From: Klenkia soli
GTDB taxonomy: Bacteria; Actinomycetota; Actinomycetes; Mycobacteriales; Geodermatophilaceae
Assembly (NCBI RefSeq): GCF_900103975.1
Contig: NZ_FNIR01000005.1
Location: forward strand, 131,934-195,933
Length of the DNA stretch: 64,000 nucleotides
Direction of reading: 5' to 3'
The position numbers and the translations under genes are program-made. The notes beneath the pieces are model-generated. The model worked only from the letters and a program-made list of their open reading frames with translations. It did not search any database and was not told where the DNA came from. Shown piece by piece: positions 54,079 through 62,378 of this stretch. Numbering within the stretch: position 1 is the stretch's first letter; every line of letters begins with the position of its first letter.

Positions 54079-54935
54079 CGGGCCAGCCGGGCGGCGAGCT
54101 CGGGCAGCACCCGGCCGAGCGGGGCGTCGACCCGCACGTCGGCCTTCTCGTCGCCCCGGGTCGGGCCGGCGTTCACGATGGCCACCGGGATGCCGTCCTT
54201 CGCCGCGCGCAGCACGAAGCGGTATCCGCTCATGACCGTCAGGGACGACCCGAGCACCACCAGCGAGCGCGCGCAGCCGACCAGGTCGTAGGCGGCGGCC
54301 ACCCGTTCCGGGGGCACCGTCTCGCCGAAGAACACGACGTCGGGCTTGAGCGGGCCGCCGCCGCAGGCCAGGCAGTCGACCATCACGAACCCGTCGAGCA
54401 CCGACTCGGGGAGCTCGACGTCGCCGTCCGGGTTCACCTCGTCGTCGACCGGTTCGGGCCGGAAGCCCGGGTTGGCCGCCCGCAGCCGGACGTCGAGCGC
54501 AGCCCGGGAGGCCACGTCGCCGCACTGCAGGCACACGGTGCGGTCCAGCCCGCCGTGCAGCTCGAGGACGTCGGTGGCACCCCCGGCCTGGTGCAGGCCG
54601 TCGACGTTCTGCGTGACGATGCCGCCGACCAGACCGGCCTGCTGCAGCGCGGCGACCGCGCGGTGCCCGTCGTTCGGCTCGGCGCCGGCGATCTGCCGCC
54701 ACCCGACGAAGCTGCGCGCCCAGTAGCGGTGCCGGCCCCGCGGGTCGCGGGTGAAGGTCTGCCAGGTCATGGGGGTGTGCCGGCGCAGCGAGCCGGTGGC
54801 GCCGCGGTAGTCCGGGATGCCGGAGTCGGTGGACAACCCCGCCCCGGAGAGCACGACGGCGTTGCCGTTGCCGACCAGCGCGGTCAGCTCGTCCAGCTCG
54901 GGGACGACGGTGGGCGGGGCGGTCACCCCTCCCAT
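54075..54935 (-). CDS. NAD-dependent protein deacylase, sirtuin family
   Basis: 286 residues. 'AVVLSGAGLSTDSGIPDYRG' (about 26-45) is the NAD-binding GAG motif. 'TQNVDGLHQAGGATDVLELHGGLD' (about 113-136) supplies the Asn-Val-Asp and catalytic His. The zinc site is 'CLQCG' and 'CLACGGG'. 'LGSSLTVMSGYRFV' closes the Rossmann fold. It removes acyl groups from lysines, for example of acetyl-CoA synthetase; targets are unknown here. Between the Cys pairs is a longer, acidic insert ('DEVNPDGDVELPE'). ATG at 54935; GTG 54926 is possible. The SRPBCC gene is ten bases upstream on the same strand. Confidence 0.94.
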   Translation of the reverse strand: MGGVTAPPTVVPELDELTALVGNGNAVVLSGAGLSTDSGIPDYRGATGSLRRHTPMTWQTFTRDPRGRHRYWARSFVGWRQIAGAEPNDGHRAVAALQQAGLVGGIVTQNVDGLHQAGGATDVLELHGGLDRTVCLQCGDVASRAALDVRLRAANPGFRPEPVDDEVNPDGDVELPESVLDGFVMVDCLACGGGPLKPDVVFFGETVPPERVAAAYDLVGCARSLVVLGSSLTVMSGYRFVLRAAKDGIPVAIVNAGPTRGDEKADVRVDAPLGRVLPELAARLAR

Positions 54936-54945
54936 GGTCCCCGGT

Positions 54946-55386
54946 TCAGCGCAGTTCTGCGTCCAGCCGCTGCAGCATGCCGTCGTAGGTTTGGCGCAGG
55001 CCCTTGGGCGCGAAGGTCCGCTCGAAGAAGCCGCCGATGCCCGAGGCGCCGTCCCAGGTGGTGCGCACCCGCACGGTGGTGGTGTCGCCGGCCGGGTGCA
55101 GCGTCCAGGTGGTCACCATCGAGGACTTCGTGTCGCTCTCGACCAACCCACCGCCGTCGGGCAGCTCGCTCACCGAGATGACCTGGTCGCGCACGCGCTT
55201 CTCCGTGGCCGCGAACTTCCAGTGCAGGCGGGTGCCGGCGCCCTCGCCGCCCTGCTCGACGCGGTACTCGCTGAACTGCGGGCCGGCGATGCGCTCACGG
55301 GTGCCCGCGTAGTCACCCAGTGCGGCACGCACCCGGTCGGCGGGAGCGTGGACGACCTGCTCGGCGGTGGCGACGACCTGACCCAT
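54946..55386 (-). CDS. SRPBCC (START-like) family protein
   Basis: 146 residues with the polyketide-cyclase/ligand-binding helix-grip fold: 'QVVHAPADRVRAALGDYAGTRERIAGP' (about 10-36) opens, 'WKFAATEKRVRDQVISVSEL' and 'TTWTLHPAGDTTTVRVRTTWDG' form the sheet, and 'GFFERTFAPKGLRQTYDGMLQRLDAELR' (about 119-146) is the long C-terminal helix. Ligand unknown. ATG at 55386, just inside the region shared with the siderophore operon promoter. It precedes the sirtuin by ten bases and probably heads that minus-strand operon. Confidence 0.88.
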   Translation of the reverse strand: MGQVVATAEQVVHAPADRVRAALGDYAGTRERIAGPQFSEYRVEQGGEGAGTRLHWKFAATEKRVRDQVISVSELPDGGGLVESDTKSSMVTTWTLHPAGDTTTVRVRTTWDGASGIGGFFERTFAPKGLRQTYDGMLQRLDAELR

Positions 55387-55522
55387 GGCGACCAGTCTGC
55401 CCGGCACCCCCGACCCGCGCCGGGGCGGGCCGACGGGTGTGCGACCCGTCACGTCGCGGCCCACCGACCTGCGGGGACGGAACGGACCCGGCGGTCCGCT
55501 TGCACGTGACCGGCAGTACCAG

Positions 55523-55541
55523 TTAGGTGAGGCTTACCTGA
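55523..55541 (+). promoter_or_regulatory. DtxR/IdeR iron box upstream of the des operon
   Basis: TTAGGTGAGGCTTACCTGA agrees with the consensus TTAGGTTAGGCTAACCTAA at 16 of 19 positions and lies 70 bases before the desA ATG. A -35-like TTGCAC (55500-55505) places a -10 (TTAGGT) inside the box, so an iron-loaded repressor would block transcription. Confidence 0.9.
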
Positions 55542-55611
55542 ATCCGACCGGCACCCGAGCCCCCACGAGCCGCCCACCGACGGGCCGCACCCGAGCACTC
55601 GAGGACCACCG

Positions 55612-57108
55612 ATGACCACCGTGCACCCCGCTGCACCCACCGCCCTGACCACCGCCGAGCAGCACCTGCTCACCGGCCCGACCCGGGAGGCCTACCGCGC
55701 CGGGATGGCCCACGCGGTCGACCTGGTGACCGACCGGCTGGCCGCCGTCGACCGACCGCAGACCGGCATCCGACCGGCCGACCTGGCCGCGGAGATCGCC
55801 GCGGTCGACCTGGGCAGCCCGCTGCCCGACACCGCCGCCGCGCTGGACGAGCTGTCCCGGTTGTGGCTGCGTGACGCCGTCTGGTTCCACGACCCGGCCT
55901 ACCTCGCCCACCTCAACTGCCCGGTGGTGCTGCCCGCGCTGGCCGCCGACGCACTGGCCAGCGCGGTGAACAGCTCGCTGGACACCTGGGACCAGAGCAC
56001 CGGCGCCACGCTGATCGAGCAGAAGCTGGTGACCTGGCTGGCCGACCGGGCCGGGCTCGGACCGCTGGCCGACGGCGTCCTCACCCCCGGTGGCACCCAG
56101 TCCACCCTGCAGGCGCTGCTGCTGGCCCGCGACGAGGCCTGCGCCCGGCTCCGCCGCGACCGGCCGGGCGCCCGGGTGCCCGAGTTGCTGGCCGGCCTGC
56201 GGGTCCTCACCTCCGAGGTCGGGCACTTCAGCGTGGTCACCGCGGCCCGGCTGCTCGGTCTCGGGGACGACGCCGTGGTCGCCGTGCCCACCGACCACGC
56301 CTGCCGGATGCGGGTCGACGCCCTGGCCGCCGCGCTCGCCGACCTGCGCGAGCAGGGGCTGGAGCCGATGGCCGTCGTGGGCACCGCCGGCACCACCGAC
56401 TTCGGCAGCATCGACCCGCTGCCGGCCATCGCCGACCTGTGCGCCGAGCACGGCGCCTGGCTGCACGTGGACGCCGCCTACGGGGGCGGGCTGCTGGTCT
56501 CCCCCACCCGCCGGCACCTGCTGACGGGCATCGAGCGCGCCGACTCGGTGACCGTCGACCCGCACAAGACGTTCTTCCAACCGGTGGCCTGCAGCGTGCT
56601 GCTGGTCCGCGACGGCGGCACCCTGCGGCACGTCACCCACCACGCCGACTACCTCAACCCGGCCGACGCCCCCGAGCCCAACCAGGTCGACAAGTCGATC
56701 CAGACCACCCGCCGGTTCGACGCGGTGAAGCTCTGGACGACGCTGCGGGTGCTCGGCGCCGACGGCATCGGCGCGATGGTCGACCGGGTCGTGGACCTGG
56801 CCGCCGAGACGTGGCCGCTGCTGGACGTGCACCCGGTGTTCGACGTCGTCGTCCGGCCTGAGCTGTCCACCCTGGTCTTCCGGTACGTGCCCGAGGAGCG
56901 GCTGCCCGACGCCGAGGTGGACGAGCTCAACCGGTACGTCCGGACGGCGATCGCGGCCACCGGCGAGGCCGTGCTCGGCGGGACGACGGTGCAGGGCCGG
57001 GCCTTCCTCAAGATGACCCTGCTCAACCCGACCACCACGGCCGACCAGCTGGTCGCGGTGCTGGGCCTGGTCATCCGGCACGCCGAGACCTGGCTGGCCG
57101 CGCGATGA
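55612..57108 (+). CDS. desA: PLP-dependent lysine decarboxylase DesA-like
   Basis: Decarboxylates lysine to cadaverine, the first step of desferrioxamine synthesis. 498 residues, group II decarboxylase fold. 'LTPGGTQSTLQALLLARDEA' and 'SEVGHFSVVTAARLLGLGDDAVVAVP' (about 203-228) contact PLP; 'HVDAAYGGGLLVS' gives the ring-binding Asp; 'VDPHKTFFQPVACSVLLV' contains the Schiff-base Lys near 319. The overlap with desB (ATGA) and the order ABCD confirm the pathway. A related activity on ornithine or diaminobutyrate cannot be excluded. ATG at 55612. Iron-regulated through the box upstream. Confidence 0.95.
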   Translation: MTTVHPAAPTALTTAEQHLLTGPTREAYRAGMAHAVDLVTDRLAAVDRPQTGIRPADLAAEIAAVDLGSPLPDTAAALDELSRLWLRDAVWFHDPAYLAHLNCPVVLPALAADALASAVNSSLDTWDQSTGATLIEQKLVTWLADRAGLGPLADGVLTPGGTQSTLQALLLARDEACARLRRDRPGARVPELLAGLRVLTSEVGHFSVVTAARLLGLGDDAVVAVPTDHACRMRVDALAAALADLREQGLEPMAVVGTAGTTDFGSIDPLPAIADLCAEHGAWLHVDAAYGGGLLVSPTRRHLLTGIERADSVTVDPHKTFFQPVACSVLLVRDGGTLRHVTHHADYLNPADAPEPNQVDKSIQTTRRFDAVKLWTTLRVLGADGIGAMVDRVVDLAAETWPLLDVHPVFDVVVRPELSTLVFRYVPEERLPDAEVDELNRYVRTAIAATGEAVLGGTTVQGRAFLKMTLLNPTTTADQLVAVLGLVIRHAETWLAAR

Positions 57109-58409
57109 CCCGGGACCTGATCGGCATCGGCGTGGGCCCGTTCAACCTCGGGCTCGCCGCGCTGGCCGACCCCCTCACCGAGCTCGACACCGTCTTCCTC
57201 GAGCAGCGCGAGGACTTCGCCTGGCACCCCGGCATGCTGCTGCCCGGCGCGACCCTGCAGGTGCCCTTCCTCGCCGACCTGGTCAGCCTGGCCGACCCGA
57301 CCTCGCGGTTCTCGTTCCTGAACTGGCTCAAGCGGACCGGCCGGCTCTACCGGTTCTACATCCGCGAGGAGTTCGCGCCGCTGCGCGCGGAGTTCGACCG
57401 CTACTGCCGGTGGGCCGCGCACGAGCTGCCCTCGGTGCGGTTCGGCCGGCACGTCCAGGCGGTCACCCACGACGGCCCGCACTGGCAGGTGCACTCGATC
57501 GACACCCGCACCGGCGACCGGCACACCGACACCGCCCGGCACCTCGTGCTGGGTACCGGTACCCCGCCGCACGTCCCGCCGGTCTGCGCCGGGCTCGGCC
57601 GGGACGGCGCGCCCGTGGTGCACACCAGCGGCTACCTCCCGTCCCGCGACCGTCTGGTGGCCGCCGCCCGCGGCGGCACCATCACCGTGCTGGGCAGCGG
57701 GCAGTCCGCCGCCGAGGTGTACCGGGACCTGCTGCCCGACGCGCGGCGCGAGGGGTACCGGGTCGACTGGGTCACCCGCTCGCCCCGGTTCTTCCCGCTG
57801 GAGTACACGAAGCTGACCCTGGAGATCACCTCCCCCGACCACGTCGACCACTTCCACGGCCTGCCCCCGGGCGCCCGCGACGAGCTGCTGGCGGCCCAGG
57901 CCTCGCTCTACAAGGGCATCGACGGCGACGTCGTCGACGAGCTCTACGACCTGCTCTACGAGCTCGACCTGGACGGACCACCGCCCACCCGGCTGCTGAC
58001 CAGCACCGAGCTGGTCGGCGCCGAGCGCGACGGCGACCGGGTCGACCTGGCCTGGCGGCACGTGCAGACCGGCGAGGAGTTCGGCACCACCACCGACGCC
58101 CTGGTGCTGGCCACCGGGTACCGGCAGCAGGTGCCCGACTTCCTCGCGCCGGTAGCCGACCGGTTCCGGTGGGACGACCGCGGCCGGTTCGACGTCCGCC
58201 GCGACTGGACGGTCGACCACGAGGGGACGGCGTTCGTGCAGAACGGCGAGGCGCACACGCACGGCTTCACCGCCCCGGACCTGGGCATGGCCGCGCACCG
58301 GAACTCCGCGATCCTGCGCTCGGTCACCGGTCGCGAGGTCTACCCGGTCGAGCGGTCGATCGCCTTCCAGACCTTCGGGGCACCCGCCCGCGAGGAGGCC
58401 CGGGCATGA
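57105..58409 (+). CDS. desB: cadaverine N-hydroxylase DesB-like (IucD/SidA family)
   Basis: Flavin-dependent N-monooxygenase that makes N-hydroxycadaverine using NADPH and O2. 434 residues. FAD loop 'GIGVGPFNLGLAALADP' at 6-22; 'FLEQREDFAWHPGMLLPGATLQVPFLADLVSLADPTSRFSFLNWL' region (about 30-75) is the substrate/flavin signature; NADPH loop 'ITVLGSGQSAAEVYRDLLP'; and late 'LVLATGYRQQVPDFL' and 'HTHGFTAPDLGMAAHRNSAIL'. ATG start overlaps the desA stop, and its own stop overlaps desC. Confidence 0.95.
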   Translation: MTRDLIGIGVGPFNLGLAALADPLTELDTVFLEQREDFAWHPGMLLPGATLQVPFLADLVSLADPTSRFSFLNWLKRTGRLYRFYIREEFAPLRAEFDRYCRWAAHELPSVRFGRHVQAVTHDGPHWQVHSIDTRTGDRHTDTARHLVLGTGTPPHVPPVCAGLGRDGAPVVHTSGYLPSRDRLVAAARGGTITVLGSGQSAAEVYRDLLPDARREGYRVDWVTRSPRFFPLEYTKLTLEITSPDHVDHFHGLPPGARDELLAAQASLYKGIDGDVVDELYDLLYELDLDGPPPTRLLTSTELVGAERDGDRVDLAWRHVQTGEEFGTTTDALVLATGYRQQVPDFLAPVADRFRWDDRGRFDVRRDWTVDHEGTAFVQNGEAHTHGFTAPDLGMAAHRNSAILRSVTGREVYPVERSIAFQTFGAPAREEARA

Positions 58410-58927
58410 GCGTCGCGTTCACCCGGGTCGACCCGGTCGCCGACGGCCCGCTGCTGCACGAGTGGGTCACCGCCGAGCGCGCGGTGTTCTGGCAGATGCA
58501 GGGCGCCTCGCTCGCCGACGTCGTCGCCGCCTACGCCGAGATCGACGCCTCGCCCCACCACGACGCGTTCCTCGGCCGGGTCGAGGGGGAACCGGTCTTC
58601 CTCACCGAGCGCTACGACCCCGCCGCCGACCCGGTGGGCCAGGTGCTCGAGGTCGAGCTCGGGGACGTCGGCATGCACCTGCTGGTCGGCCCGCCGACGG
58701 CGCCGGTGCCCGGGTTCACCCTCGCCGTGATGCGCACCGTGCTGGCCTGGCTGTTCGACGACCCGGTCGTGCACCGGGTCGTGGTCGAGCCCGACGCCGC
58801 GAACACCGCGATCCACCGGCTCAACGCCCGCGCGGGCTTCGTCGTCCACGGCGAGGTCGAGCTGCCCACCAAGCGGGCGCTGCTGTCGACCTGCACGCGC
58901 GACCAGTTCCTGGCGTCGCTGCGGTGA
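58406..58927 (+). CDS. desC: hydroxyamine acyltransferase DesC-like (GNAT)
   Basis: Transfers acetyl or succinyl from CoA to N-hydroxycadaverine to form the hydroxamate. 173 residues of the IucB-type GNAT fold (Alcaligin/RhbD family): 'VTAERAVFWQMQGASLADVVAAYAEIDASPHHDAFLG' (about 18-54), 'DVGMHLLVGPPTAPVPGFTLAVMRTVLAWLFDDPVVHRVVVEPDAANTAIHRLNARAGF' (about 84-143, including the pyrophosphate-binding turn) and 'KRALLSTCTRDQF'. ATG overlaps the desB stop and its stop overlaps the desD start. The acyl chain length, and so the exact siderophore, cannot be read. Confidence 0.94.
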   Translation: MSVAFTRVDPVADGPLLHEWVTAERAVFWQMQGASLADVVAAYAEIDASPHHDAFLGRVEGEPVFLTERYDPAADPVGQVLEVELGDVGMHLLVGPPTAPVPGFTLAVMRTVLAWLFDDPVVHRVVVEPDAANTAIHRLNARAGFVVHGEVELPTKRALLSTCTRDQFLASLR

Positions 58928-60744
58928 TCGACCACCTGACCCCCGAGGCCTGGGCCGATGCCGGCCGGCACCTGGTCACCAAGGCGCTGTCGGAGTTCGC
59001 GCACGAGCGGCTGCTGGACCCGGAGGAGCTGGGCGAGGGCCGGTACCGGGTGCGCAGCGACGACGGCGGCACCGCCTACTGCTTCACCGCGCGCCGGCTG
59101 GCGCTGGACCACTGGCTGGTCGACCCGGGCAGCGTCGTCCGGCTGGTCGGGGGGTCGGGGCGGCCGCTGGACGCCGTCCAGTTCGTGCTGGACCTGCGGC
59201 ACGCCCTGGGGCTCTCCGACGACGTCCTGCCGGTGTACCTGGAGGAGATCACCTCGACCCTGGCCTCGCGCGCGTTCAAGGCCACGCGCGGGCTGCCGAC
59301 CTCGGCCGAGCTGGTGGACGCCGGGTTCCAGGCGGTGGAGAGCTCGATGACCGAGGGCCACCCGTGCTTCGTGGCCAACAACGGCCGGCTGGGCTTCTCC
59401 GCGGAGGAGTACCGGCGGTTCGCCCCCGAGGCGGCGGCCCCGTTCCGGCTGGTGTGGGTCGCCGCCCGGCGCGACCGGTCGCTCCTGGTCTGCTCGGCCG
59501 GGCTCACCGAGGACGAGCTCCTGGCCGGCGAGCTCGACCCGGCCACCCGCGAGCGGTTCGCCGCCGCGCTGCGCGACCTGGACCTCGACCCGGCCGACCA
59601 CCGCTACCTGCCGGTGCACCCGTGGCAGTGGGAGAACCGGGTCGCGGTCACCTTCGCCGCCGAGCTGGCCACCCGGCAGCTGGTGCACCTGGGCGAGGGC
59701 GACGACGAGATGCTGGCCCAGCAGTCGATCCGCACGGCGTTCAACACCACGCGGCCCGACCGGCACTACGTGAAGACGTCGCTGTCGGTGCTCAACATGG
59801 GCTTCCTGCGCGGGCTCTCGACGGAGTACATGGCGGTCACCCCGGCGATCAACGACTGGGTGCACGACCTCGTGGCCGGTGACCCCGTGCTGGCCGGCTG
59901 CGGGTTCTCGATCCTCCGCGAGCGGGCCGCGGGCGGGTTCCGCTCCGACTGGGTGCAGCAGGCGACGGCGCCCGGGTCGCCCTACCGGAAGATGCTCGCC
60001 GCGCTGTGGCGGGAGAGCCCCGTGCCGGCGCTGGGCCCGGGCCAGCAGCTGGCCACGATGGCCTCCCTCCTGCACGTGGACGCCGACGGCCGGCCGTTCG
60101 TCTCGGCGCTGGTGGCCCGGTCGGGGCTGCCCGCCCGCGCCTGGCTGCGCCGCTACCTCGACGTCTACCTCGTACCGGTCGTGCACTGCCTGACCGCGCA
60201 CTCGCTGGCGTTCATGCCGCACGGGGAGAACGTCGTCCTGGTGCTCGAGGACGGCGTTCCGGTGCGCGCGGTGATGAAGGACATCGGCGAGGAGGTCGCC
60301 CTGCTCAACAGCTCCCGCGAGCTGCCCGCCGACGTCGAGCGGATCCGGGTGCAGGTGCCGGCCGAGCACGTGCCGCTGTCGGTGCAGACCGACGTCTTCG
60401 ACTGCTTCTTCCGCTTCCTGGCCGCACTGCTGGACGACGACGGCGTGCTGCCCCAGGACGAGTTCTGGGCCGAGGTGGCCGCCTGCCTGCGGGCCCACGA
60501 GGCGGCCACCCCGGAGCTGGACGACGTCCGGGTCGACCTGTTCGCGCCGACCTTCCCGTTGTCGGCGCTGAACCGGCTGCAGCTGCGGGACAACCGGCAG
60601 ATGGTCGACCTGGCCGATCCGTCGGGTGCCCTGCAGCTGGTCGGCGACCTGGTCAACCCGATCGCGGCGGCGACGCCGGGCGACGGATTCGGTGGCCCGA
60701 CCGCTCCCGCGCGACGGAAAGCGGACCCACTCCCAGGTTCTTGA
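58924..60744 (+). CDS. desD: NRPS-independent siderophore synthetase DesD-like
   Basis: Condenses succinyl-hydroxycadaverine units and closes the desferrioxamine ring with ATP. 606 residues, IucA/IucC family. 'SSMTEGHPCFVANNGRLGFS' (about 140-159) is the phosphate-binding segment, although the usual second His-Pro and Lys are replaced by 'FVANN'; 'YLPVHPWQWENRVAV'; 'RTAFNTTRPDRHYVKTSLSVLNMGFLRGLS' (about 270-300) binds substrate and ATP; the FhuF-like C-terminal region has 'HGENVVLVLEDGVPVRAVMKDIGEE'. GTG at 58924 overlaps desC. No siderophore exporter or uptake gene follows in the window. Confidence 0.95.
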   Translation: MIDHLTPEAWADAGRHLVTKALSEFAHERLLDPEELGEGRYRVRSDDGGTAYCFTARRLALDHWLVDPGSVVRLVGGSGRPLDAVQFVLDLRHALGLSDDVLPVYLEEITSTLASRAFKATRGLPTSAELVDAGFQAVESSMTEGHPCFVANNGRLGFSAEEYRRFAPEAAAPFRLVWVAARRDRSLLVCSAGLTEDELLAGELDPATRERFAAALRDLDLDPADHRYLPVHPWQWENRVAVTFAAELATRQLVHLGEGDDEMLAQQSIRTAFNTTRPDRHYVKTSLSVLNMGFLRGLSTEYMAVTPAINDWVHDLVAGDPVLAGCGFSILRERAAGGFRSDWVQQATAPGSPYRKMLAALWRESPVPALGPGQQLATMASLLHVDADGRPFVSALVARSGLPARAWLRRYLDVYLVPVVHCLTAHSLAFMPHGENVVLVLEDGVPVRAVMKDIGEEVALLNSSRELPADVERIRVQVPAEHVPLSVQTDVFDCFFRFLAALLDDDGVLPQDEFWAEVAACLRAHEAATPELDDVRVDLFAPTFPLSALNRLQLRDNRQMVDLADPSGALQLVGDLVNPIAAATPGDGFGGPTAPARRKADPLPGS

Positions 60745-60835
60745 CAGGTGGCCGTGACCCTGCCGAAACCCGACCTGGCCAGGCTGCACCGCGAACGGTC
60801 CCCGGGTCCGGGGTCCCGAGCGAGCCGAGGCAGCC

Positions 60836-62374
60836 ATGGCGATCACCGACGCGCCCCCGACCGCGACCGAGGACGCCGCGGTCGAGAAGTCCAAGCTGCA
60901 GAAGCACTTCGGCCGGGCCGACGTCTTCTTCTTCCTGGTCTGCACGCTGGTCGGGATCGACGGCCTCGGCACGCTGGCCACCGAGGGCGGGCAGGGGTTC
61001 ACCTGGCTGGTGGTCTGCGTGCTGCTGTTCGCCGTCCCCTCGGCGATGGTGCTGGCCGAGCTGGGGGCGGCCTACACCGACGAGGGCGGGCCCTACGTCT
61101 GGGTCCGCATGGCCTTCGGGCACCTGGCCGGGGCGGTCAACAACTTCTTCTACTGGGTGACCAACCCGGTGTGGATGGGCGGCACGCTGGTCGGCACCGC
61201 GCTGGGCGGGCTGATCGTCTTCTTCAACGACGGGGCCGAGTACTCGAAGGCGACCACCTACGTGTTCGCCCTGGTGTTCATCTGGGCCGGGGTGCTCTTC
61301 GCCGTCCTGTCCTTCCGGGTCGGCAAGTGGGTCGCCACGATCGGGGCGATCGCCCGGTTCCTGCTGCTGGGCCTGTTCAGCGTGCTCGTGCTGGCCTACG
61401 GCTTCGACCACGGCTTCCACGGCCCCAGCCTGGGCGCCTACGCACCCACCTTCGCCGGCTTCGTCGCGCTGGTGCCGCTGGTGCTGTTCAGCCTGGTCGG
61501 GTTCGAGCTGCCCAGCGCGGCCGGCGAGGAGATGAGCGACGCCGCCAAGGACGTGCCGGCCGGGATCGCGAAGTCGGTGGTGGCCACCGGGCTGCTGTAC
61601 GCCGTGCCGGTGCTGGGCATCCTGCTCGTGCTGCCGACCGAGCAGGCCAGCGGGCTGGCCGGGTTCCCCGAGGCGATCCGTCAGGCGCTGACGGTGTTCG
61701 GCGGAGAGGTGGCCACGGCCGCCGACGGCACGGTCACCGCCACGCTCACCCCCTTCTCCACCGCCGTCGGCTGGGTGCTCGGCGCCCTGGTCGCGCTGGT
61801 CGCCTTCACCAGCGGCCTGACCTGGATCATGGGGTCCGACCGCACGCTCGCCGTCTCCTGCTACGACGGCGCCGGCCCCCGCTGGCTGGGGCGGTTCTCC
61901 GCCCGCTTCGGCACCCCGACCCGGGTGAACGTCCTGTCCGGGATCATCAGCACCGTGGTCTTCGTCGGGGTCACCGAGATCACCGGCGGTGACATCGCGA
62001 AGTTCTTCGGCGTCGCGCTCAGCCTGGCCATCTCCACCACGCTGATCTCCTACCTGGGCATCTTCCCGGCGGCCTGGAAGCTGCGGCGCACCCGCCCGGA
62101 CCACCCGCTCCCCTACCGGGCACCGGCACTGGGGCTGCTCACCGTCGTGTCGATGGCCTGGATCGCCTTCTGCACCGTGCAGCTGCTGTTCCCCGGGCTG
62201 GGCGACGGCTGGTTCGGCGACGACTACCGGCTGGACGGCTGGGCGGCGTCGGAGAAGTGGGTCTACCTGTTCACCGAGCTGGTGCCGCTGGCGGTGTTCG
62301 TCGCCATCGCCGTCGGGTTCTGGGCCGCCGGTCGCCGGCACGCGTCCCGCAGGTCGGTCGACGCGCGAGACTGA
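60836..62374 (+). CDS. APC superfamily amino acid/polyamine permease
   Basis: 512 residues, twelve membrane helices. 'KSKLQKHFGRADVFFFLVCTLVGIDGLGTLATEGGQGF' (about 18-55) is the first-helix substrate region, with 'GIDGLG' in place of the canonical 'GxG-G'. 'VFSLVGFELPSAAGEEMSDAAKDVP' region (about 218-243) matches helix 6 of the family, and 'MGSDRTLAVSCYDGAGPRWLG' is the loop after helix 8. Substrate unknown. It is followed after four bases by an FAD amine oxidase, which suggests uptake of an amine or amino acid for oxidation. ATG at 60836 preceded by a Gly/Ala-coding, GC-rich 90-base gap after desD. Confidence 0.87.
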   Translation: MAITDAPPTATEDAAVEKSKLQKHFGRADVFFFLVCTLVGIDGLGTLATEGGQGFTWLVVCVLLFAVPSAMVLAELGAAYTDEGGPYVWVRMAFGHLAGAVNNFFYWVTNPVWMGGTLVGTALGGLIVFFNDGAEYSKATTYVFALVFIWAGVLFAVLSFRVGKWVATIGAIARFLLLGLFSVLVLAYGFDHGFHGPSLGAYAPTFAGFVALVPLVLFSLVGFELPSAAGEEMSDAAKDVPAGIAKSVVATGLLYAVPVLGILLVLPTEQASGLAGFPEAIRQALTVFGGEVATAADGTVTATLTPFSTAVGWVLGALVALVAFTSGLTWIMGSDRTLAVSCYDGAGPRWLGRFSARFGTPTRVNVLSGIISTVVFVGVTEITGGDIAKFFGVALSLAISTTLISYLGIFPAAWKLRRTRPDHPLPYRAPALGLLTVVSMAWIAFCTVQLLFPGLGDGWFGDDYRLDGWAASEKWVYLFTELVPLAVFVAIAVGFWAAGRRHASRRSVDARD

Positions 62375-62378
62375 GCCC

